Assembly (NCBI RefSeq): GCF_025290835.2
Contig: NZ_JAOCQD020000001.1
Span: forward strand, 2,542,001-2,606,000
Reading direction: 5' to 3'
Length of the DNA stretch: 64,000 nucleotides
Origin: Aquabacterium sp. OR-4
GTDB lineage: Bacteria > Pseudomonadota > Gammaproteobacteria > Burkholderiales > Burkholderiaceae_C
In this document: piece after piece, positions 56,830 to 64,000 of the stretch
Numbering within the stretch: position 1 is the stretch's first letter
How the letters are laid out: the number at the start of each line of letters is the position of its first letter
Program-made: the position numbers and the translations under genes
The notes under the pieces: generated by a model
Seen by the model: only the letters and a program-made list of their open reading frames with translations
The model's database searches: none
Told to the model about the DNA's origin: nothing

Positions 56830-58707
56830 ATGCGGCGCACCATGAGCAGTGCCACGCCCCGCGTCCGCAGCACCCCCACGCCGCCTGCGACGCCGGCCGC
56901 CGCAGGCCCGTCCACGCCGGTGGCCGCGGCCCCGGCCGTGCCGCGCCACCGCCGGCTCGACTGGCGCGAACTGCTCGACTGGCTGCGCGAGGACGGCGTG
57001 ATCGCCCCGGCCGACGCCGAGCGCGTGGCCCAGCGTTTTGGCGCCGGCGATTCCAGCCTGCACGCGCTGGTGCGCCTGGGCGGCGCCGGTCTGCAGCAGG
57101 CCGGCCGCGCGCTGGACACCGAGGCCCTCACCGAGTGGCTGGCACGCCGCGCCCGGCTGCCCTACCTGCGCATCGACCCGCTCAAGGTCGATGTGGGCCG
57201 CGTGGCCGAGGTCATGAGCCTGCAGTACGCCGAGATGCGCAAGGTGCTGCCGGTCAATGTGGCGGCCGATGCCGTCACCGTGGCCACCAGCGAGCCCTTC
57301 GACACCGCCTGGGTGGCCGAGATCGAATCGGCCGGCCGCCGCCGCGTGCGTCTGGTGCTGGCCAACCCCGAGGACATCGCCCGCTACACGGCCGAGTTCT
57401 ACACCCTGGCGCGCAGCGTGCGCCAGGCGCAAAAGAGCGGCGAGACCTCCAGCGCCGCCAGCTTCGAGCAGCTGGTCGAGCTGGGCAAGGCCAACAAGCA
57501 GCTCGACGCCAACGACCAGGGCGTGGTGCAGGTGGTCGACTGGCTGTGGCAGTACGCCTTTGACCAGCGCGCCAGCGACATCCACCTCGAACCGCGGCGC
57601 GACATGGGCGCGATCCGCTTTCGCATCGACGGCGTGCTGCACACCGTCTACCAGGTGCCGGCGGTGGTGATGAACGCGATGACCGCGCGCATCAAGCTAC
57701 TGGGTCGCATGGACGTGGTCGAGCGCCGCCGCCCGCAGGACGGCCGCATCAAGACCAAGCGCCCCGACGCACCCGATGCACCCGGCGGCGAGGTGGAGAT
57801 GCGCCTGTCCACCCTGCCCACCGCCTTTGGCGAAAAGCTGGTGATGCGCGTGTTCGACCCCGACACCGTGGTCAAGGGCGTGGCCGAGCTGGGCTTTTCC
57901 AGCCACGACGCCGAGCGCTGGCAGCGCCTGATCGAGCGGCCGCACGGCATCGTGCTGGTCACCGGCCCCACCGGCAGCGGCAAGACCACCACGCTGTACT
58001 CCACGCTCAAGGCCCTGGCCAACGACACGGTCAACGTGTGCACCGTGGAAGACCCGATCGAGATGATCGAGCCGGCCTTCAACCAGACCCAGGTGCAGGC
58101 CGCGCTCGACCTCGGCTTTGCCGACGGCCTGCGCGCGCTGATGCGCCAGGACCCCGACATCATCATGGTCGGCGAGATCCGCGACCTGGCCACCGCCGAG
58201 ATGGCCATCCAGGCCGCGCTCACCGGCCACCTGGTGTTCAGCACCTTGCACACCAACGACGCGGCCTCGGCCATCACCCGGCTGGCGGATCTGGGCGTGC
58301 CGGCCTACCTGATCTCGGCCACCGTGGTGGGCGTGCTGGCCCAGCGCCTGGCACGCACGCTGTGCCCGGCCTGCAAGGTGCGCGACGAGGCCCTGACCCG
58401 CGAGGCGCTCGACGAGCTGGGCAAGCCCTGGCGCCTGTCGGGCGGCGTGCGGCCCTACAAGCCGGTGGGCTGCCAGGCCTGCCGCAACACCGGCTACCGC
58501 GGCCGTGTGGGCCTGTACGAGCTGCTCGAGATCGACGAGGCCGCGCGCCAGGCCATCCACCCGGCGCACGACATCGCCGCGCTGCGCCGCCGCGCGGTGA
58601 AAAACGGCATGCGCCCGCTGCGCCTGGCCGGCATGATGAAGGTGGCCGAGGGCGCCACCACGGTGGACGAGGTGCTGCGCGCCACACCGGCCTGGGACGA
58701 GCACTGA
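56830..58707 (+). CDS. GspE/PilB-family secretion or pilus assembly ATPase
   Basis: 625 residues. An N-terminal MshEN/GspE-N type domain (about 40-190) precedes the ATPase core: Walker A GPTGSGKT at 379-386, the Asp box 'RASDIHLEPRRDMGAIRFRIDG', Walker B 'PDIIMVGEIRDLATAEMA', and the His box 'GHLVFSTLHTNDA'. The tetra-Cys zinc region is 'TLCPACK' and 'VGCQACRNTGYRGRVGLYELL'. It powers type II secretion or type IV pilus extension. No other gsp or pil gene is in the window. ATG 56842 is an alternative start 12 bp in. The N-terminal 40 residues are Pro/Ala/Thr low complexity. Confidence 0.93.
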   Translation: MRRTMSSATPRVRSTPTPPATPAAAGPSTPVAAAPAVPRHRRLDWRELLDWLREDGVIAPADAERVAQRFGAGDSSLHALVRLGGAGLQQAGRALDTEALTEWLARRARLPYLRIDPLKVDVGRVAEVMSLQYAEMRKVLPVNVAADAVTVATSEPFDTAWVAEIESAGRRRVRLVLANPEDIARYTAEFYTLARSVRQAQKSGETSSAASFEQLVELGKANKQLDANDQGVVQVVDWLWQYAFDQRASDIHLEPRRDMGAIRFRIDGVLHTVYQVPAVVMNAMTARIKLLGRMDVVERRRPQDGRIKTKRPDAPDAPGGEVEMRLSTLPTAFGEKLVMRVFDPDTVVKGVAELGFSSHDAERWQRLIERPHGIVLVTGPTGSGKTTTLYSTLKALANDTVNVCTVEDPIEMIEPAFNQTQVQAALDLGFADGLRALMRQDPDIIMVGEIRDLATAEMAIQAALTGHLVFSTLHTNDAASAITRLADLGVPAYLISATVVGVLAQRLARTLCPACKVRDEALTREALDELGKPWRLSGGVRPYKPVGCQACRNTGYRGRVGLYELLEIDEAARQAIHPAHDIAALRRRAVKNGMRPLRLAGMMKVAEGATTVDEVLRATPAWDEH

Positions 58708-58847
58708 GCGCCCGGCGGCGCCACCACAGGCCGCCGCTGTCACCCAGGCGACGCACCCCCCCGTTACGTGGAAACCACAGCGGGCGCAGGGAGGTGGCTG
58801 CCTAGAATCCGCCGGCAGTACATCGGCTGTTCGAGGAGACCATCGTC

Positions 58848-59312
58848 GTGAAGATCAAGAGCCAGAAAAACTTCTGGTCGGGACTCATGTTCATCGCAGT
58901 AGGCCTGGCATTTGCCTGGGGTGCGACGAACTACAGCTTCGGCTCCTCGGCCCGCCCCGGCCCCGGCTACTTTCCGTTCGGCCTGGGCGTGCTGATGGCC
59001 ATCCTGGGCGGCATGGTGGTGTTTGGTGCACTCACCGTCGAGACCGAGGACGGCGACCGCATCGGCAGCTTCGCCTGGCGGCCGCTGATCATCATCGTCG
59101 GCTCGGTGGCGCTGTTCGGCCTGCTGCTGCCGGTGCTGGGCATGATCGCCACGCTGCCCATCCTGGTGGTGTGCGCCTCGACGGCGGGCGACGAGTTCCA
59201 CTGGCTGGAGGCGCTGCTCAATGCCGCGATCCTGACCGCCGGCTCGTGGCTCATCTTCATCAAGGGTTTGAGCCTGACGATCCCGCTGTGGCCGTCGTTC
59301 CTGGGCGCATGA
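58848..59312 (+). CDS. tctB: Tripartite tricarboxylate transporter, TctB small membrane subunit
   Basis: 154 residues with four membrane helices ('NFWSGLMFIAVGLAFAWGA', 'GYFPFGLGVLMAILGGMVVFG', 'PLIIIVGSVALFGLLLPVLG', 'ALLNAAILTAGSWLIFIKGL'). The 'SSARPGPGYFP' loop is the TctB hallmark. The start is GTG 58848, supported by GAGGAG at about 58833 and by homologues beginning M-K-x-K-x-x-x-F. A TAGAAT -10-like box sits at 58803-58808. The gene ends 10 bp before tctA, which has its own GAGGAG. Confidence 0.93.
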   Translation: MKIKSQKNFWSGLMFIAVGLAFAWGATNYSFGSSARPGPGYFPFGLGVLMAILGGMVVFGALTVETEDGDRIGSFAWRPLIIIVGSVALFGLLLPVLGMIATLPILVVCASTAGDEFHWLEALLNAAILTAGSWLIFIKGLSLTIPLWPSFLGA

Positions 59313-59322
59313 GGAGCGAACG

Positions 59323-60834
59323 ATGGACTTGCTGAACAACCTGGCGATCGGTTTCCAGACCGCGCTGACCCTCCAGAACCTGGCCTACGCGTTTTTCGGC
59401 GCGATCCTGGGCACCCTGATCGGCGTGCTGCCGGGCCTGGGCCCGGTGGCCACCATCGCGATGCTGCTGCCCAGCATCTACGCGCTCGACGCCACGCCGG
59501 CCCTCATCATGCTGGCCGGCATCTACTACGGTGCGCAGTACGGTGGCTCCACCACCGCCATCCTGATCAACGTGCCGGGTGAGTCGAGCTCGGTGGTCAC
59601 CGCCATCGACGGCTACCAGATGGCCCGCCAGGGCCGTGCCGGCTCGGCGCTGGCGGCTGCCGGCCTGGGCTCGTTCTTCGCCGGCACGGTGGGCACGATG
59701 ATCATCGCCGCCTTCGCGCCGCCGCTCACCGAGCTGGCCTTCAAGTTCGGCCCGGCCGAGTACTTCAGCCTGATGGTGCTGGGCCTGATCGGCGCCGTGG
59801 TGCTGGCCTCGGGCTCGCTGGTCAAGGCCATCGCGATGATCGTGCTGGGCCTGCTGCTGGGCCAGATCAACACCGACGTGATCTCGGGCGTGCCGCGCTA
59901 CAGCTTCGACATCCCGCAGCTCACCGACGGCATCGGCTTCGTGGCCATCGCCATGGGCGTGTTCGGCTTTGGCGAGATCATCGCCAACCTGGGCCAGCCG
60001 GCCGAGCACCGCGAGGTCTTCACCAAGGACGTGAAGGGCCTGTGGCCGACCAAGCAGGACTTCAAGGACGCCTTCCCGGCCGTGCTGCGCGGCACCACGC
60101 TGGGCTCGCTGCTGGGCGTGCTGCCCGGCGGCGGCGCGCTGCTGGCTGCCTTTGCCGCCTACACGCTCGAGAAGAAGAGCTTCGGCCGCAAGGGCGAGGT
60201 GCCCTTCGGCAAGGGCAACATCCGCGGTGTGGCCGGCCCCGAGTCGGCCAACAACGCCGGCGCGCAGACCAGCTTCATCCCGATGCTGACGCTGGGCATC
60301 CCGCCCAATGCCGTGATGGCGCTGATGGTGGGTGCGATGACCATCAAGGGCATCCAGCCCGGCCCGCAGGTGATGACCAGCAACCCCGAGCTGTTCTGGG
60401 GCCTGATCGCCAGCATGTGGATCGGCAACCTGATGCTGGTGATCCTGAACCTGCCGCTGATCGGCATCTGGATCAAGCTGCTCACGGTGCCCTACCGCTT
60501 CCTGTTCCCGGCCATCGTCACCTTCTGCTGCATCGGCACCTACACGCTGAACAACAGCACCTTCGACGTGTTCATGACCGGTGGCTTCGCGCTGGTGGGC
60601 TACCTGTTCTACAAGCTGGGCTGCGAGCCGGCGCCGCTGCTGCTGGGCTTCATCCTGGGCCCGATGATGGAAGAGAACCTGCGCCGCGCGCTGCTGCTGT
60701 CGCGCGGCGACTGGTCGGCCTTCGTCACCCGCCCGCTGTCGGCCGGCCTGCTGGTGGCCGCGTTCCTGATGATCGTGGTGGTGATGCTGCCGTCGATCAA
60801 GGCCAAGCGCGACGAGGCCTTCGTCGAAGATTGA
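59323..60834 (+). CDS. tctA: Tripartite tricarboxylate transporter, TctA large membrane subunit
   Basis: 503 residues with about 12 hydrophobic segments. 'GVLPGLGPVATIAMLLP', 'GIYYGAQYGGSTTAILINVPGESSSVVT', 'GVLPGGGALLAAFAAYTLEK' and 'GPESANNAGAQTSFIPMLTLGIPPNAVMALMVGAM' (family repeats I recognise) identify TctA. It forms the sodium- or proton-coupled permease with TctB for citrate or other carboxylates captured by a TctC/Bug protein. No tctC is adjacent; the Bug gene at 51128 is a candidate partner. It is followed by a double-hairpin element. Confidence 0.95.
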   Translation: MDLLNNLAIGFQTALTLQNLAYAFFGAILGTLIGVLPGLGPVATIAMLLPSIYALDATPALIMLAGIYYGAQYGGSTTAILINVPGESSSVVTAIDGYQMARQGRAGSALAAAGLGSFFAGTVGTMIIAAFAPPLTELAFKFGPAEYFSLMVLGLIGAVVLASGSLVKAIAMIVLGLLLGQINTDVISGVPRYSFDIPQLTDGIGFVAIAMGVFGFGEIIANLGQPAEHREVFTKDVKGLWPTKQDFKDAFPAVLRGTTLGSLLGVLPGGGALLAAFAAYTLEKKSFGRKGEVPFGKGNIRGVAGPESANNAGAQTSFIPMLTLGIPPNAVMALMVGAMTIKGIQPGPQVMTSNPELFWGLIASMWIGNLMLVILNLPLIGIWIKLLTVPYRFLFPAIVTFCCIGTYTLNNSTFDVFMTGGFALVGYLFYKLGCEPAPLLLGFILGPMMEENLRRALLLSRGDWSAFVTRPLSAGLLVAAFLMIVVVMLPSIKAKRDEAFVED

Positions 60835-60840
60835 TCCACC

Positions 60841-60895
60841 CCCGAAGCGGCGTCGCCGCTTCCCCCTCAAGGGGGCGCCGCCAGCGGCCCGGCAG
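60841..60895. repeat. GC-rich double-hairpin intergenic element after tctA
   Basis: GAAGCGGC/GCCGCTTC with loop GTC (60844-60862) abuts CCCCC/GGGGG with loop TCAA (60862-60875), then GCGGCCCGGC. It belongs to the same class as 31861-31928. Position after tctA allows a terminator-like role, but there is no T-run. Confidence 0.6.
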
Positions 60896-61046
60896 AGCCG
60901 GTTCCGCGGCGACCGCTGGGTTGGATCGGTGGCGTGCCCTGGCCCCGCTGCGCTCCGATCCACATCGGCCCCTGCGATGTCGATCCATCCAACGGCCCCG
61001 TTCACGGGGTCGTTGTGCATTTCGGGCTACGCTTGCACCCTGCCTC

Positions 61047-62675
61047 ATGAGTCGTTCCGCCCCCGATCCCAGCCCGCCGCCCCGCCGCCCACTGCCCGGC
61101 GCGCTGGCGCCGCTGGGCGGGCCGGTGTTCCGCGGTCTGTGGATCACCTGGGCGGCGGCCAACCTCACGATGTGGATGAACGATGTCGCGGCCGCCTGGC
61201 TGATGACCTCGCTGACCACCGATCCGGTGATGGTGGCCCTGGTGCAGACCGCGTCCACGCTGCCGGTGTTCGTGCTGGGCCTGCCCAGCGGGGCGCTGGC
61301 CGACATCCTGGACCGCCGGCGCTACTACGCCGCCACGCAGATCTGGGTGGCCGTGGTGGCGCTGCTGCTGGCCGTGCTGTCGCTCACCGGCGCCATCAGC
61401 GCACCGCTGCTGCTGGCGCTCACCTTTGCCAACGGCATCGGCCTGGCGCTGCGCTGGCCGGTGTTCTCGGCCATCGTGCCTTCGGTGGTGCCGCGCGCCG
61501 ATCTGCCGGCGGCGCTGGCCCTCAACGGCATCTCGATGAACCTGGCGCGCGTGGTCGGCCCGATGCTGGCCGGCGCGCTGCTCACGGTGATGGCCGGCGG
61601 CGCGGCGGTGTTCGTGCTCAATGCGCTGCTGGCGGTGATGGCCTCGGTGCTGATCCTGCGCTGGAAATCCGAGCCGCAGGCCAGCGCGCTGCCGGGCGAG
61701 CGCTTCGTGGGCGCCATGCGGGTGGGCCTGCACCATGTGGCGCACAACCCGCGCATGCGCATCGTGCTGTTGCGCATCTTTGCGTTCTTTCTGCAGGTGG
61801 CGGCGCTCAGTGCGCTGCTGCCGCTGGTGGCGCTGCGCCTGCCCGGGGCCGGGCCGGCCACCTTCACGCTGCTGCTGGCCGGCATCGGCAGCGGGGCCAT
61901 CGTGGCGGCGCTGTTCTTTCCGGCGCTGCGCGCACGCTTCGACCGCGACACCTTTGTCGGCTTTGCCACCGTGGCGCATGCGCTGCTGTCGGTGGCGGTG
62001 GTCTTTGCGCCCAGCCTGTGGCTGGCGCTGCCGGCCATCGCGCTGCTGGGCATGGCCTGGATCTCCACCGCCAACACGCTCAGCGTGGCCGCGCAGATGG
62101 CGCTGCCCGACTGGGTGCGCGCACGCGGCATGTCGACCTACCAGATGGCGCTGATGGGTGGCTCGGCGGCCGGCTCGCTGCTGTGGGGCCAGGTGGCCTC
62201 GATGAGCAGCGTGCAGACCGCGGTGGTGGTGGCCGCCGTGGCCGGGCCGCTGTTTCTGCTGGCCACGCGGCGCTGGAGCGTGGACGGCGCGGGCGACGCC
62301 GACCATTCGCCGGTGGCCGTGCCGGCCACGGCCGAGGCGCCGATGATCCCGATCGAGCCCGACGAAGGCCCGGTGATGGTGACCGTGGAGTACTTTGTCG
62401 ACCCGGCCCGCGCCGAGGCCTTTGCCCAGGTGATGCAGGCCACGCGCGCCGCGCGCCGGCGCCAGGGCGTGCTGAGCTGGGGCCTGTTCCGCGACACGGC
62501 CATGCCCGGGCGCTACCTCGAGTACTTTGTCGACGAGAGCTGGACCGAGCACCTGCGCCGGCAGGAGCGGTTCACCGAGGCCGACCGCGAGCTGCGCGAG
62601 CAGCGCCTGGCGTTCCACCTCGGCGCCGAGGCCCCGCGCGTGCAGCGCTACCTGGCCGATCGATCGATGCGTTGA
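61047..62675 (+). CDS. MFS transporter (EntS/DUF894-like) with a C-terminal soluble domain, paralogue of 52312-53970
   Basis: 542 residues. The MFS core starts 'GPVFRGLWITWAAANLTMWMNDVAAAWLM' and carries 'LPSGALADILDRRRYY'. After about residue 420 comes a soluble extension ('GPVMVTVEYFVDPARAEAFAQVMQATRAARRRQGVLSWGLFRD' region and 'GRYLEYFVDESWTEHLRRQERFTEAD') that corresponds block by block to the tail of the transporter at 52312. ATG 61047 is chosen because earlier in-frame codons run through tctA in another frame. It is 25 bp upstream of a gamma-glutamyltransferase gene. Confidence 0.87.
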   Translation: MSRSAPDPSPPPRRPLPGALAPLGGPVFRGLWITWAAANLTMWMNDVAAAWLMTSLTTDPVMVALVQTASTLPVFVLGLPSGALADILDRRRYYAATQIWVAVVALLLAVLSLTGAISAPLLLALTFANGIGLALRWPVFSAIVPSVVPRADLPAALALNGISMNLARVVGPMLAGALLTVMAGGAAVFVLNALLAVMASVLILRWKSEPQASALPGERFVGAMRVGLHHVAHNPRMRIVLLRIFAFFLQVAALSALLPLVALRLPGAGPATFTLLLAGIGSGAIVAALFFPALRARFDRDTFVGFATVAHALLSVAVVFAPSLWLALPAIALLGMAWISTANTLSVAAQMALPDWVRARGMSTYQMALMGGSAAGSLLWGQVASMSSVQTAVVVAAVAGPLFLLATRRWSVDGAGDADHSPVAVPATAEAPMIPIEPDEGPVMVTVEYFVDPARAEAFAQVMQATRAARRRQGVLSWGLFRDTAMPGRYLEYFVDESWTEHLRRQERFTEADRELREQRLAFHLGAEAPRVQRYLADRSMR

Positions 62676-62700
62676 GCGCAAGCCCTGACCGGAGCCCCCC

Positions 62701-64000
62701 ATGACCCACGCCTTCGACTTTCAGAACCCCTACCGCTCGACCCGCCTGCCGGTGTTTGCGCGCAACGTGGTGGCCACCTCGCATCCGCTGGCTGCGCAGG
62801 CCGGGCTGCGCATCCTGGCCCAGGGTGGCAATGCGGTGGATGCCGCGGTGGCCACCGCCGCGGTGATGACCCTGGTCGAGCCCTGCAGCAACGGCCTGGG
62901 CTCGGATGCCTTCTGCATCCTGTGGGATCCCGCCAGCCAGCGCCTGCAGGGCCTCAATGCCTCGGGCCGCGCGCCGGCAGCCTGGACGCCCGGGTACTTT
63001 CACCGCAAGTACGGCGATGGCGCCCATACGCCGCCGGTGCGCGGCTGGGACGCCGTCACCGTGCCCGGTGCCGTGGCCTCGTGGGTGGCCCTGAGCGAGC
63101 GCTACGGCAAGCTGCCCTTTGCCGACCTGATGGCCCCGGCCATCGAGGTAGCCGAGCGCGGCTATGCCGTGCCGGTGGTGGTGCAGGAGAAATGGGCCGC
63201 CGCGGCCCAGGTGCAGGCCCTGGCCTCGCAGCCGGGCTTTGCCGAGACCTTTCTGCCGCGCGGCCGCGCGCCGGCGGTGGGCGAGCTGTTCCGCTTTGCC
63301 GGCGCGGCGCGGGCCCTCAAGGCCATTGCCGCCACCCGCGGCGCCGCCTTCTACGGTGGCGAGATTGCCGAGAGCCTGGCGCGCCAGGCCGCCGCCCAGG
63401 GCGGCGCCATGACCGTGGCCGACCTGGCCGCGTACCGCCCGGAATGGGTCGAGCCGATCGGCCAGGACTACCGTGGCCACCGCCTGCACGAGATCCCGCC
63501 CAACGGCCAGGGCATCGCGGCGCTGATCGCGCTCGGCATCCTGCGGCACTTTGACGTGGCCGCGCTGGGCGCCGACAGCGTGGCCGCCCAGCACCTGCAG
63601 ATCGAGGCCATGAAGCTGGCCTTTGCCGATGTCTACCGCTACGTGGCCGAACCCGCCAGCATGGACGTCAGCGCCGCGCAGATGCTCGATGCCGACTACC
63701 TGGCCGGGCGTGCAAGGCTGATCGACCCCAAACGCGCGCAAGACTTCGGCGCTGGCAACCCGGTCAAGGGCGGCACCATCTACCTCACCGCGGCCGACGA
63801 GAGCGGCATGATGGTCAGCTTCATCCAGAGCAACTACATGGGCTTCGGCTCGGGCGTGGTGGTGCCCGAGTACGGCATCAGCCTGCAGAACCGCGGCCAT
63901 GCCTTCGGTCTGCAGGCCGGGCCCAACCAGGTGGCACCGGGCAAACGGCCCTTCCACACCATCATCCCGGCCTTCCTTACGAAACAATGCCCCCAGGCGA
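62701..64000 (+). CDS. Gamma-glutamyltransferase-family protein, 3' end beyond the window
   Basis: 433 complete codons are present and the frame is open at base 64000. 'VFARNVVATSHPLAAQAGLRILAQGGNAVDAAVATAAVM' (quoted as the N-terminal GGT signature) and 'PCSNGLGSDAF' identify the Ntn-hydrolase family. The expected autoprocessing Thr is in 'VKGGTIYLTAADESG'. The 'GNGIG'-free, YwrD-like pattern ('VSFIQSNYMGFGSG') is closer to acylase or GGT-like hydrolases than to E. coli Ggt. No signal peptide is visible, so it is probably cytoplasmic. It follows the MFS gene by 25 bp with GGAGCC as ribosome site, and is likely cotranscribed. Confidence 0.9.
   Translation, partial: MTHAFDFQNPYRSTRLPVFARNVVATSHPLAAQAGLRILAQGGNAVDAAVATAAVMTLVEPCSNGLGSDAFCILWDPASQRLQGLNASGRAPAAWTPGYFHRKYGDGAHTPPVRGWDAVTVPGAVASWVALSERYGKLPFADLMAPAIEVAERGYAVPVVVQEKWAAAAQVQALASQPGFAETFLPRGRAPAVGELFRFAGAARALKAIAATRGAAFYGGEIAESLARQAAAQGGAMTVADLAAYRPEWVEPIGQDYRGHRLHEIPPNGQGIAALIALGILRHFDVAALGADSVAAQHLQIEAMKLAFADVYRYVAEPASMDVSAAQMLDADYLAGRARLIDPKRAQDFGAGNPVKGGTIYLTAADESGMMVSFIQSNYMGFGSGVVVPEYGISLQNRGHAFGLQAGPNQVAPGKRPFHTIIPAFLTKQCPQA

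Noticed and set aside
60042..61046. Upstream extension of the second MFS transporter
   Set aside because: The extension lies out of frame inside tctA and then across a hairpin element; the MFS domain begins just after ATG 61047.

Overview
The window is very GC-rich, densely coded DNA from what looks like a betaproteobacterium of the order Burkholderiales (inference). The reasons are a Bug-type periplasmic binding protein, a TctAB transporter, an RcoM-controlled aerobic CO dehydrogenase operon, sigma-54-controlled accessory genes, and GC-rich hairpin repeats in intergenic gaps of a kind common in that order. I see no rRNA, tRNA, CRISPR array, insertion sequence or prophage. Both ends cut through genes.

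Layout. 1-4.5 kb: the 3' part of a STAND-type ATPase gene, then a two-gene RiPP locus. The precursor ends in eight consecutive Trp-X-Asn/Lys triplets, and beside it is a GrrM/OscB-like radical SAM/SPASM maturase. 4.5-8.1 kb: a DsbA-family isomerase divergent from a TetR regulator, an SDR protein and an MFS transporter. 8.1-11.4 kb: a secreted HSAG-motif protein translationally coupled to a membrane-anchored protein, then a crotonase-family enzyme. 11.4-21.3 kb: a hybrid histidine kinase, a NylB-like serine hydrolase, riboflavin synthase, a 7Fe ferredoxin, small housekeeping genes and a Phd/VapC toxin-antitoxin pair. 21.5-26.9 kb: an AcoR-type sigma-54 activator divergent from an aldehyde dehydrogenase with a clear -24/-12 promoter, a DUF779 partner gene and an enoyl-CoA hydratase.

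27-41 kb is the metabolic centre of the window: a response regulator, a histidine kinase, then rcoM and coxM-S-L-G-D-E-F with a MocA-like cytidylyltransferase and a membrane protein. CoxL has the form I motif SYRCSFR, so this is a true aerobic CO dehydrogenase. CoxM (FAD), CoxS (2Fe-2S) and CoxL (Mo-Cu) form the enzyme, CoxG would link it to the membrane quinone pool, and CoxD/E/F and MocA would mature the active site. Between rcoM and coxM lie three TTCGTGC direct repeats at 20- and 21-bp spacing, which fit the triplet-repeat operator described for RcoM.

41-64 kb: amtB with an NtrC site and a sigma-54 promoter, a pair of uncharacterised lipoprotein genes (one of 1263 residues), an AlkC-like DNA glycosylase, nitronate monooxygenase, an acyl-CoA ligase with a Bug protein, two MFS paralogues with a C-terminal extension, the PmbA/TldD protease pair, a GspE/PilB ATPase, TctB-TctA, and the 5' part of a gamma-glutamyltransferase gene.

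The best candidate for a little-described system is the WxN-repeat RiPP locus. The best-resolved regulatory circuit is RcoM with its triplet operator. The 42.7-47.1 kb lipoprotein pair is the largest block with no assignable function.
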